From Andrena cerasifolii (Eukaryota; Arthropoda; Insecta; Hymenoptera; Andrenidae), in NCBI RefSeq assembly GCF_050908995.1, contig NC_135133.1:1902001-1966000 (forward strand): DNA of 64,000 bases, written 5' to 3'. The position numbers and the translations under genes are program-made. Positions 1 to 9,491 of this stretch are shown in pieces (within the stretch, counting starts at the first letter, position 1; each line of letters starts with the position of its first letter). The notes beneath the pieces were generated by a model. The model worked only from the letters and a program-made list of their open reading frames with translations. It ran no database searches and was not told the origin of the DNA.

Positions 1-85
1 TGCTCTCGGCTGTCAACGGGCGATCTACTACTTACAAGGTTAGGACACCATGAGGTAGACACCGATTTTGATGAGCTTTGGCACG

Positions 86-551
86 CTGGATCTATGTCGA
101 AAATAAGTAAATAGGTGTCCGAGCGTTTCTGCCAATGGGCCTTAACAATAAACATATTTACATGTAAATTATTAAAAATCTCATAGTGGCCGTGAGGTTT
201 TAGTGGGTAAAAATCCCACACTACCCTGGCGTCCACGGAAGATTTCCTTCTGGAGGCTTCGAGGTGCCTTTTGGAGTTGTCTCCACGTTAAAAAAGAACT
301 TTATACATTTTTTTTATACATTATTCTTTTATAATTTTTTTTTTAACTTGAGAAAGTCATCAAAAAGCACCCCGACTCCTTCAGAGGGAAATCCCCCCGG
401 GGGCGCCAGGGTAGTGTGGGATTTTTACCCATTAAAACCCCACGGTCACTATGAAATTTTTAATAATTTCCATGTAAATATCTCTAATATTAAGGCCCAT
501 TGGCAGAAACGCTCGGACACCTATTTGCTTATTTTCGACATATATCTAGGG
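86..551. repeat. Fold-back (palindromic) element
   Basis: Two arms, about 86-258 and 372-551, are imperfect reverse complements; for example GGTGTCCGAGCGTTTCTGCC on the left matches GGCAGAAACGCTCGGACACC on the right. The roughly 110-bp loop is T-rich. A short frame across the loop and right arm has no protein character. This is probably a non-autonomous DNA transposon; the superfamily is not assignable because no clear target-site duplication is seen. Confidence 0.7.
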
Positions 552-619
552 TCCAAAGGTCCTCGCTCTCACCGAGGCAGCAAAACAGTATGGTGGGTAG
601 GTCTATCCCGTGGAAGACT

Positions 620-2980
620 GTACAGTTCTTTCTGATGCATTCGACGTGTTCTGTAGCGCGCATTGCACATGTTTAACCATGCCTTAAGATCCGTTGATAT
701 TAGGTAGTCTCTGATTAATTTACCGGCGTCGCCTAGCTCCAGACTCTCACCAGACAGTTATTTTCCAATTTTTCATTGCCATTGCTAATTGTAGAACCGT
801 TTCATATTTCTTTCTTTCTTTTTACCGCGTTCGCTGAATAGAAGGGAAGGACATGTGTATACCGTACGCGTTCATAGTGCAGCAACGAAACTAATAGAAA
901 ACGCACGGAGGGTACTACTTAAAGTTTCCCGAGGAAATCAGAGTTCTGTCTTTTGTAAATGCTGCATATGGGTTTATACCTAAGAATGAGGCCACTTTAG
1001 GTAAATAATCGTAGGAATAATGAGAAATAAGTAAAAATGTACCCGTACATCTGGAATTACTGTATACATTGTATAATATTGTATAGTAAGTCGAGTATCC
1101 ACCGGCTGCGAAAAATGCTCGCGGACATTGAGGAACGTGAGTCCGCTTCGCTGGATACACTCGGCTTTACAGCTGGTACGGTTTCATGCTTACGTATGAC
1201 TGCGCACATCCAGTGTCTGGAAAAGACTGAACTCTCAACTCCGTTTTGTCGGATATTTATCAACAATAAGCGCTGTGTTTGGTGCATTATTTATGCACGC
1301 TGCAAACTACATACAAAACCTGAACGTATTCTGTGACTCCAACCTCGTGCACTCCTACTGCAAATCATAACTCCTATATTTCTGGGTCTTTGTTATTTAC
1401 GATGCATATTTTCTAATCTTTTAGAAAATTATACAAGATACGTCAATACTGAATTCACACTTTGTACTCGTAGCTTATTTTATCGTACCTACGTTAATTG
1501 CCCCTTTTATGGCAACCGATAAAATACCGCAGTATTATGAGACGTTCACGCGCAATAGATTCACAAATCTTCGGTGCAACGATAAAAGACAATTGCAGTA
1601 ACCGTTACCTTGGCCATTCAGTCCATCATTCGGGTTGTTGCGCTGAATTAGCAACTAGGGATCGCCTTTAGAGTGCAAAGTGTTAACTCCCACAGCGAGC
1701 GTGTTAAATAGCGCAGAGTCTACGCCCTAGACGATAGACAGATCAGAATGTTTGATACTCAACGGTGCCAACGCGAAACGATAACGTGCTAACTGCTCCT
1801 TCGGTATCTTTAACGACACGTATTCACGAATCTCTGCCAGCTTAACGCGTAATACAATAGTGTTTAGTTCGAGCTTATCGTTAGCGTGTAACTGTCGTCC
1901 AGCAGTGTTAGTGGTCACGGTTTATTAACGATTCGCCCAAGCGATGATATGTGGACACTTAGGCCAGTACGAGTTTAAAGCACATTCGACCCAACTAGCA
2001 GCACCGAGCGTCCCATGGGACCTTAAGATTCACCGTAAGAGATCATTTCAGTGTGTTCGCTTAGTAAAAGATCCGGTATCAGTGAGACACTATGAGGAAG
2101 CATTGATAGGCGATACCACTCAGTTAGTAGGTGTACGTGTGTATTCAATGCGTGTACTTTAGGCTAATCGAGGAGTACCTTTGCGTTTCGTGATAGGTTC
2201 CATTCGAGATGCTTGATTATTCTTATTTACCAGAGAACTAAAATGATCGTGAGATCTACGAACGGCACGGGTCACAATTGAAATGATATATATTTCGTTT
2301 CGGTCCGCCCATTTCGGGATGCAAGTTAGATATTTTATGGCGAAGATTTTCCTTGGGATTGAAGGCTAATTATTTAACTGCTGCCGCGTAGCAACACGAA
2401 AGCGAAATGTGTTATCAATATACATCCGTACGCTACTATCTGTATACGAAGTCGCATCGTGCTAACGCGAGTTAGCATCCATCAGTATTATCTTAAAACG
2501 AACAATACGCTATGTATCGTAACACGTATAGGAATTGACCGTTATGCAATAAAAAGGAACATCTTTTCGCTTCCGTAGGACGTCTTAACGATCGTCTTGC
2601 ATCCGTCGATGATACCAGTTGTCATTAAACTATAAGAACCGGAATGATAGGTGTACACCTTGTAAAGCGCCAATACCGACTCACAAGAGCAAAACCATCG
2701 GGCTCTCGTGCTGTAGATTATTATTGTATTTGCGTTTCATAGACGAGTGTATGTAACTGTACATAGATACATAGGTATTAGAAATAAATGTTGTAAAGAA
2801 AGATCCCCGCTTGTTCCCTCCACTGCAACGTTACAAATACAGATTAGCTTGTATATTCGTGGCAATTGAGTCAAGAGGTACCTAAATCCAGAGCGCAAAG
2901 CAAGAAAATAATGATGTACAAACACAGGGTGCGCAGACTTTATTCTTGAAACTGAGATGAATGTAAAGTATAATTGCATG
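620..2980. other. Intergenic stretch, nothing recognised
   Basis: Only short frames of 60-100 codons occur here, without start context, splice partners or family motifs. The stretch from 1690 to 2160 keeps a higher CpG content than its surroundings, so an old repeat or a regulatory segment is possible. I see no supported gene. Confidence 0.5.
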
Positions 2981-3205
2981 CCCTGATAATCATCTGTCTC
3001 CAGTCTGACATCAGATTGGTAGCAGGGTCTGGCTCTGGCATGAGAGCGCAGAGTCTGACGTCAGAACCGTAGCAGACGGCAGAATCTGCTGCGGATCAGC
3101 TGTTGAGCTGACATCAGGCTCTGCACCTCAGAACGCAGCCATCTGCGGACACAGACGACTACGGTTCTGATGTCAGATTCTGCTGCCCAGATCTGGCTAT
3201 CAGGG
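2981..3205. repeat. Small hairpin MITE rich in TCTGAYRTCAGA
   Basis: The ends are inverted copies of CCCTGATA. Inside, the self-complementary words TCTGACATCAGA and TCTGACGTCAGA and the word CAGAACCGTAG recur in both orientations, so the segment folds on itself. The internal GC content is well above the flanks. No target-site duplication was found. Confidence 0.55.
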
Positions 3206-3985
3206 TGTATTTTGATATTTATATGTAGCGTTTTACTTAAAATACAAGTTCCAATGTTTGATCACATTACATTTCGTATTCTACTATCGATGAGGTGAAT
3301 TATTAGACTCCCTATGAGTACAGCGGATCTATTACTTTCGGCACCATTCATAAAGGGGTGGAACAACTAAAAATTACATTCTTTAATTCAGTGTGACGTG
3401 AAGAATAAAGTCTGAGAGGGTGTCGATGTGCATTAAACAATAACACCTTCCCAAAGCATTCAATAATCACTGTAATACAATAGAACACAATATTCACGTA
3501 CTCGATAAATCTCAGACACTTACATCTTAATTACTACTGACTTTACAAATAAAGAAATGTATAAAATTGCACAGGAACTTAATAAATTTCCTTGTTTTTT
3601 CTGCTATTATAATTTTGCAATATCTACTGCTGTGCTATCGCTTTATAACTGAAATATTTCCTCAACTCACAATCAGACATACAACCACTACTTCCAAGAG
3701 TACCTACTTCTCGAATGTAACGTACCGCTGCTAACCGTCGTAAATTTTTTCCTTTTCCTTTTATATTTATCACTATTTCCGTTCTATTATATTTAAACTG
3801 TAATTAAGACACGTGCGAGGGACACGCTACCTAGCGGGAAACAGTTGTACTCAATCACGCGCAACGCATGCGCATAACCGCCCATTCAACTGTCAATTCA
3901 GCGCCGTGAACGACTTAAGCGCGCGTGCGCAGACCGCACGCTCAACCGGGCGCCGCATAACACTAAGCGTAGTGCGCGAATGGAG
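3206..3985. other. AT-rich spacer, then CpG-rich DNA, no gene seen
   Basis: Bases 3206-3800 are AT-rich without coding potential. From 3805 onward the sequence turns rich in CGCGC words, continuing into the LTR-like region. No splice-compatible exon was recognised. Confidence 0.5.
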
Positions 3986-3987
3986 GG

Positions 3988-4310
3988 TGTTGTGAAACAA
4001 CCACCGTTTAGCATCGAGCCCGCAAGACGTGTCCCAATGCTAAGGAATCCGCGATCGATGCGCGGATAACGAACGTTGCACAGCCACGGGTCATCGGACA
4101 GCGACCATTAGGCCCCATCGTGACCCAAAATGACCATATATAACCACCGCCCAAACGGGGCTCGCTCTCTCAACTTTTGCGAATCGATTAGCGATCACTA
4201 CCGCGATCGCCGCGCCATTGTCAGTTCAAGCTCAATAAATCTTTGTTCACTCTACGGTGAGTTCCAACTCTTAAACCGGCTAAAGATCCACTACCTTCGG
4301 TTCATACCGA
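3988..4310 (+). mobile_element. Possible LTR remnant (TATA, AATAAA order)
   Basis: A TGTTGTGAAACAACCACCG start is followed by a TATA-like ATATATAA near 4135, then an AATAAA near 4232 before a short GT-containing stretch. That order (U3, TATA, R, poly(A) signal, U5) is what an LTR shows. No second copy, primer-binding site or gag/pol frame is present in the window, so a solo LTR or simply an old promoter-like sequence are both possible. Confidence 0.25.
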
Positions 4311-4510
4311 ATCCCCGTTCCCGGCATCTGCACCCGTACTATCGGAGCCCGGAGGACGACCCTTCAGAGACCAGCCCACGGCAACCGACGAGATTCTCAG
4401 GGAGAATCTCAGCCCCGGCAACCTCACAACAAGAGAACCGGATGTTAAATCCGATTGGTACGCGTAATCACGTAGCGACTGATTGGCGCGGGTCAAGTTT
4501 CAGCGGGGAG

Positions 4511-4520
4511 TATAAATATA
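4511..4520 (+). promoter_or_regulatory. TATA-box-like site
   Basis: TATAAATATA sits in GC-rich DNA, with a GC-rich segment about 25 bp downstream. It precedes no coding frame I can support. It may belong to the LTR-like or tandem-repeat region rather than to a host gene. Confidence 0.25.
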
Positions 4521-4572
4521 GGCCTGCCAGCAGCAGAGGAGTAGACTCGGTCCTGACACCGTACCGACCTTT

Positions 4573-4676
4573 GAGGACGCTTTAGTTACCCCTCAACTTC
4601 CATTTCGAGGACGCTTTAGTTAGCCCTTCAACTTCCATTTCGAGGACGCTTTAGTTGCCCCTCTTACTTCCATCCC
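4573..4676 (+). repeat. Tandem repeat, about 34-35 bp x 3
   Basis: Three successive units begin GAGGACGCTTTAGTT at 4573, 4607 and 4642, each followed by a CCCTYNACTTCCAT segment. Units differ by a few substitutions and one indel. Confidence 0.85.
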
Positions 4677-4914
4677 AGAAAAGCGTGGGCCAGCTGATAG
4701 GCACCATTAAGCCAATCAAATCCGGGAGAAGTAATCCTCTCAATTTCTAAAACCTTAACATTCTAATTCGACCAAGCGTCATTTCGTGTATTATACGTTA
4801 TTCCGACTTCGTGTCGAGACTTTGTGCTCAACTAGCGATTTAGTATCGTAACTATATATCTTTTATATTAATTAACGCCACGGTTCAAATTATTCTATAA
4901 CGAAAGCATCAACA

Positions 4915-5390
4915 GATCTTATGTACTGTTTAACCGACCGAGCGTTATTTTCGTTAATCTCACGTTCAGCTAATCTGATTTAGCATCAAACAATGTTTGT
5001 GTTCTGTTTAACCGACCGAGCGTTATTTTCGTGAATCTCCCGTTCCGCTACACCGACTTAGCGTCAAAAGATCCTTATGTTCTATTTAACCGACCGAGCG
5101 TTATTTCGGTTAATCTCACGTTCCGCTACACCAGCGCTGTCCAGCGTAGGGGCCCCTCACGCGCCTGCTTCCCCTTCCAATCTTTCTTTCGCGCAGCGTG
5201 CCTTCCGTTGTCAAGGAGACCGCGCGACGCTACGAAGGCTGCCATGACGGGCTAGTCGGGCTTGCGTCTTCGCGAGTAGTGTCGCGCGGTATCCCTGATA
5301 ACGCGGATGAGAGTGGGAGAACCCCAAGCTCCCGCGGGAGCGACCTTGGACAGCGCTGCGCTACATCAATTTAGCGTCAAAACGAAACAA
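4915..5390 (+). repeat. Tandem repeat, 78 bp x 3, split by a hAT insertion
   Basis: The word TTTAACCGACCGAGCGTTAT recurs with a 78-bp period (unit landmarks at 4923, 5001 and 5079). Each unit continues through a CACGTTCMGCTA segment to a TTAGCRTCAAA end. The third unit is interrupted at 5132 by a transposon and resumes at 5359. Degenerate traces of the unit may extend on both sides. Confidence 0.85.
5132..5358. mobile_element. hAT-like MITE with 8-bp target-site duplication
   Basis: The element is 227 bp with 12-bp perfect inverted ends CAGCGCTGTCCA. It is flanked by CGCTACAC (5124-5131) and CGCTACAT (5359-5366), a 7-of-8 match expected of hAT transposition. It interrupts the third unit of the 78-bp tandem array; the neighbouring unit shows the empty-site sequence. 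The interior is GC-rich and has no transposase. Confidence 0.85.
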
Positions 5391-5999
5391 ACATAATTCA
5401 TTTGTACCGACTAGTACGTCGTCACGAAATGATCTTGCATTTAGTTATATTGAGTAAATTCTATGTTCATTTAGACCTAGTGTCAAAACCTTTCTTGAAT
5501 GAACTATTTTGTTATTTATTGTTAAAAGAAGGACTCTCGTTTCTTGAAATTCATTTCTTAGTCGCACGCCAACCGAATCTAATCCCACTATTCCACGGGT
5601 AACCGCTCTATTCGTGGAATCTCCTGTAATTAACGGCAACGCCTCGTTTGAGATCGTTACACGAAACAAAATAACGTTATAACTCAAACACTTACAATAG
5701 TAACATATTATTCAAATTAACATTCCCACTATTATTTCAAACTTGGATGCGGCACAGTGGCCGCACTCTTGGTTTCGAACGAGAAATAATTATTATATCT
5801 GTAATAGTCTATTTAATTGGTTACGGTATTTTTAAATGGTAGGACATTAGAAAGACGAAATATTATTTTTTATTTACAGAACTCGCTATTTTTTTTATAA
5901 AATTAGCTAATGCTTCTTCAACAGCATCATCATTATATTCAGATTTAGTAGGAACATAGTGCTTTATAGTACGTATGAAACAGAAGCTCCTTCTGTTGA
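5391..5999. other. AT-rich spacer, no gene seen
   Basis: Only short frames lie here, none with recognisable motifs. A degenerate continuation of the 78-bp array may be present at 5400-5490. Confidence 0.45.
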
Positions 6000-6970
6000 G
6001 CGTGAGCATGTCGCCTGACCACCAAGGACGCACAAGGATGCCCTGTATTTCAGAACCCCATCTTGCAGACACTTGGTTTGTCAGTCCGCACCTCGTAGAC
6101 CTGGGCCTGTCGTAAATTCATAGGCCCTTGTATCGGAAATGCAGGCAATTAGCCCAAGTGAGGGCCAAGGGTCCCAGGATCGCCGTGATAATAAACAGAT
6201 GGTTTCGCAACCACCGGTTCACCGACGCACCAACATCTTAGGCAAGACTTCCCTTTCTTACAGTATTTTACCACCTACTCCCAAACCATTTTCTGCCAAT
6301 GCCATCTCGCGGACCTGAGGACTACCTTTCGATGCACCCTGGCGAGGAGCTGACGTCCTTCGCTACACGTCCTCAGATCGCCGGCCCATACCAGCGCTCC
6401 ATAGAGCTCCGTCCAATGGGCCCCCGAAATTGGGCATAATGGTCGCTAGGCGCCCGACCTGTCCCTCCAGTCGGGGACCCAGGGCCTTAAAGTGGCGCGT
6501 CTACCTCCAGCAGCTGTCCAGCTCGAGTCCGAGGTATCGCATGGACCTCGAGACCTGGACGTAGGCTCCGCCGAGTTGTCTGGGGATCCCAAGTCTCGTC
6601 TTCGTGGACAGCCAAATGCCCTCCGTCTTCTGGACGGCGACTCGTAACCCCAGCGGCCCTATCTTGGCGAGGACCGGCTGCAGTGTCTCCTCCGCGAGGC
6701 TGATCGCTGTCCTTCAATGTTGCCCGGCAATCACCACCAGAGTGTCGTCCGCGTAACAGACCATCCACACCTTCAGCGACGGCATAGGCACCCGCAGCAC
6801 TGCGTCATACGCCAGGTTCGACACTAGGAGTCCCAATATGTGGTACTCTGCGTTATACCGGAGCCGCCCCGTCGTCATCCTGAGTGACGTAGCACAGGAC
6901 CGAGTAATTTGTTCGCCGCCGCGGGCAGCAAAATCCCCGTTACCAGTCAGCCGGTTCCTCCACCATCAGT
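6000..6970 (-). pseudogene. Non-LTR retrotransposon (R1-like) reverse transcriptase remnant
   Basis: On the minus strand, bases 6834-6724 read a reverse-transcriptase segment: an NLAYDAVLRVP stretch followed by MVCYADDTLVVIAG. The YADD box is the catalytic motif of non-LTR reverse transcriptases, and the LAYDAVLR context fits the R1 clade. The frame stops directly after this segment; the continuation shifts frame (about 6768-6487) and keeps words such as QKTEGIWLS and RYLGLELDS in displaced frames. The element is therefore a decayed, frameshifted fragment lacking endonuclease and ends. Clade assignment is from motif wording only. Confidence 0.75.
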
Positions 6971-6974
6971 AACA

Positions 6975-8100
6975 TCAGCTATGTAGGAGCGAGAACTCCG
7001 TGTGGCTGTGTACAGTGTGCGAGTTAAAACAGTATGGTGGGGGCCGTTCTCCTGCAGCCCAGCACGGCAGACAAGCCAATTTATTGGCTTTAATACAAGT
7101 ATCTCGGCCAGGTCTATACTGGCAAACAGAGTGGAAGCGGCTTAAGCTAAACCTTATGCTATCACGAGTCACGGTGTACAGTGTTTCCTCGTTAGCGGCT
7201 CGCTGGTCGGGACCGGCGTTGAGCCCGTATCGTAAACAGAGCCCTAATTGCGAGTGTTCGTTTCTCGCTTCTTTCTGGCCGAAGGGGGGAACGAGATGGA
7301 ACACTGCGTGCGCAGCGAAAACCGCTTCACAATATCTTGACGCAAGCCTGGCTCACTGTAAGCGCTTGCGACCATCGCGCACGCCCGTCGCGCACGCAAA
7401 GGACAGAGTGTCAAGCGTCCGAAAGACAGAGCGAGACAAAACATCAACGCGTCGTCTATCTCGTACCGTCCTCGCTCGCTTTCAGTGCTTCTCGCTCGCT
7501 CTCGTTCCATCTCGCTCTCGCCTTCGCCGGACAAGAGGGAGACAGAAGTGGTGGGGATAGCGAAAAGTCCGTATCGTGTACACCAAACCGAGCCCGTAAC
7601 AAGGAAATACTGTATATGGCGGCGCGAATCTCGGTGTGCATGGCGGCGCGTATCGCGGCGCGTATCGCGGCGCGTGTCGCGATCGTCGGTAGCGGTTCGG
7701 CGAAGTGAGAGAAGAAAGACGATTTGACCGTTCGGTGTCCTGGCGGGCCAACCCTGCCGCTGGCACTGGATCCTGTGGTCGGAGAGCCTGGGGTCCCGTT
7801 CACCCAGTGGGCAAAACCCGCAAGTGAGACGGAGGCTGTAGGGATGCTCTCGAGAACGGAGGTAAACTGTTCGGGAGATCGATGGCGGGTAACGGCCTGC
7901 GTCCAGACGTGGCCAGATCCTCCAGAAACAGAGTCCCTATTCTTTGGCAATACGGCGTCAGGCCGCATGCCATAACTAAACTCTCTCTTTATTTAAACAA
8001 GCAATCCTTCAACACCGGATAGTTGGAAAACCCAAAGCGGGCGCCAGCCACCTCCTGACGCCAGGAATGTTTAGTCTAATGCACCCCCATTTAGGAACAC
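6975..8100. other. GC- and CpG-rich region with overlapping open frames, no gene recognised
   Basis: Long frames occur on both strands here because stops are rare in GC-rich DNA; none has a recognisable motif. Words such as CTCGCTCGCTCTCG recur at 7465-7515. This could be the leader or promoter of an old retroelement or a host CpG island. No splice-compatible exon was found. Confidence 0.4.
7618..7686 (+). repeat. Short GGCGCGTATC tandem repeat
   Basis: The word GGCGGCGCG and the derived GCGGCGCGTATC are repeated about five times between 7618 and 7675. In one frame this reads as an alternating Ala-Ala-Arg-Ile peptide, a by-product of the repeat. Confidence 0.7.
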
Positions 8101-8195
8101 AGTCAGCCTGATGTTAAAATAATTTTAAATGTATTCGTTGACGTACCGCATTGAAACACAAATATAAAAAAAATTAATGTGTTTCCAAAACACGG

Positions 8196-8432
8196 TTTAT
8201 TATAATTGGCAAATTTACCAGTTCATCTAGTTGAACTTTTACCAGAAAAGTGGCAAAAAATTATAAACACTGAAGGAAAATGTTTTCGTTACAAAGGTAT
8301 GAAATATATTTATATTTTTAACAAACACTTTGTATCAATAAAGCGAACGAACGTCTGCACCGACCTAATAATGCCTATTTTAAATGATAAGTAGAGCCTA
8401 TTGGAATACATTATTGCTACTAACTCAATTTC
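8196..8432 (+). pseudogene. Possible mariner transposase C-terminal remnant
   Basis: The plus-strand frame contains VELLPEKWQKIINTEGKCF, the wording at the C-terminus of mariner transposases (LPxRWxKxIxxxGxYF). Upstream the frame is eroded and no catalytic aspartates remain. Bases 8396-8432, just downstream, are almost identical to 40126-40162 (see separate entry) and may be the element's 3' part. Confidence 0.45.
8396..8432 (+). repeat. Dispersed repeat copy 1 (about 37 bp)
   Basis: GCCTATTGGAATACATTATT and the next 17 bases match 40126-40162 with one mismatch. It probably marks the 3' end region of the same transposon family as the adjacent mariner-like remnant. Confidence 0.6.
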
Positions 8433-9180
8433 GAAAAGAATGTGGGTTAGTCCGTTGCTTGCTCTCACTACCTCAATTAACGATATTACGCATAAAATTA
8501 ATTTGCATGATTGAAAGCCCGTTTCGTGAAAGAAGACCGATTTAAATAATTTTTTGTCAATTTGTTAATGCAAGGAATTCAATGGTGTCACTTTCATATT
8601 GATACGATAAAAAATAAAGAAATTCCGTTTCTGTATAATCGATGACACATCGCCGAGCAACTCCGCGCTGCAAATTATACGGGTGAATGACACAATGTCC
8701 CTCGGCTCGAGAAGCCGGCGGCTTCGGTCAAAGGCGCTCGAGGCTCGCCCAGAGTTGTTTATGCTTTAAATAACTTTCGGATATAAACATAAATGAAAGT
8801 GAGATGATTATTCGAAGCATCGGATGAATTTCTGTCGATTGAAAACATTATCTGTGTGACCATCGGATGAATTCCCGTCGAATGAAAACATTATTTATGG
8901 CGCTAACTAACTCTGGGTTATTTATATCTGATGAGTTTCGAATAAAATTTCTGCCTTTTAGTCGAAACCAATTTTTTATTTAAAATAATTTTATATACCT
9001 GTGTCCCAGGTGTTTCCTCATTGCCATTTCTTGAAATGTTTTGCAATTTTTCCTACCTTAAAGTCATTATAACCCTAATAAATAGCCAAAAATAATATAC
9101 AAAGGCATTTATTTTCCTTGTGGGACTTCTTTCGCGTTAGTGATATAGTCGAAATCTAAAGTTTAAACCACAGTCATGCC
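8433..9180. other. Spacer upstream of the TPD52 promoter
   Basis: Mostly AT-rich. A diverged duplication, CATCGGATGAATTYCYGTCG followed by ATGAAAACATTAT, occurs at 8818-8850 and 8863-8896. No gene is seen. This could hold upstream regulatory sites of the TPD52 gene. Confidence 0.4.
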
Positions 9181-9184
9181 GCCT

Positions 9185-9465
9185 GAAATTCAAACGCAAC
9201 ATTTGCGCGTCCGCTAGTACCGCGTGCGCCGTGTGGCGGCGCGGTCTGCCCACTGTTTTCAAGATGGCCGCCGAGCCGTTCCTCAGATCAGAAGCGAGTC
9301 GGAAGGAATCGATCTCGGTTCGGTACCGGGGAACACGTCACAGTATCCGTTTCGAAAGTTCTCGCGGAAAAACGTGTGCGCATCATTGTTCCCCTGATTA
9401 TTCGCGTGTGGTGGATTGTGTGCGAGCGAAAGGGAGCATCGTCCAGGAAGCATCGATTCGACGAA
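9185..9465 (+). promoter_or_regulatory. TPD52: CpG-rich promoter and 5' UTR of the TPD52 gene
   Basis: CpG-rich DNA immediately precedes the first coding exon, in contrast to the AT-rich flanks. CAAGATGGCCGCC at 9260-9272 resembles the YY1/Pho-type binding motif (core GCCAT on the minus strand), often placed near transcription starts. No TATA box is evident. The exact start site cannot be read from sequence alone. Confidence 0.6.
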
Positions 9466-9491
9466 ATGAGCACCAACGTACCAACAGGTAA
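9264..9491 (+). promoter_or_regulatory. Overlapping upstream ORF in the TPD52 leader
   Basis: An ATG at 9264 (A at -3, G at +4, a strong context) opens a 75-codon frame. It runs out of frame past the TPD52 start at 9466 and into the donor site. After splicing to exon 2 it would stop about 18 codons further on. If transcription starts upstream of 9264, this frame would compete with TPD52 translation; if it starts downstream, it is irrelevant. Confidence 0.4.
9466..9487 (+). CDS. TPD52: TPD52 coding exon 1 (tiny)
   Basis: ATG AGC ACC AAC GTA CCA then ACA G codes MSTNVPT and leaves one base before a consensus donor GTAAGT (9488-9493). Joined to exon 2 it gives MSTNVPT-GEDATLHSSGY. The phase (1) is exactly what exon 2 requires, and the position at the end of a CpG-rich leader supports it. 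The start context has G at -3. Confidence 0.8.

Noticed and set aside
7000..7560. 186-codon plus frame and overlapping 170-codon minus frame in the GC-rich region
   Set aside because: Overlapping long frames on both strands reflect lack of AT-rich stop codons; no motif, and one part is a short tandem repeat.
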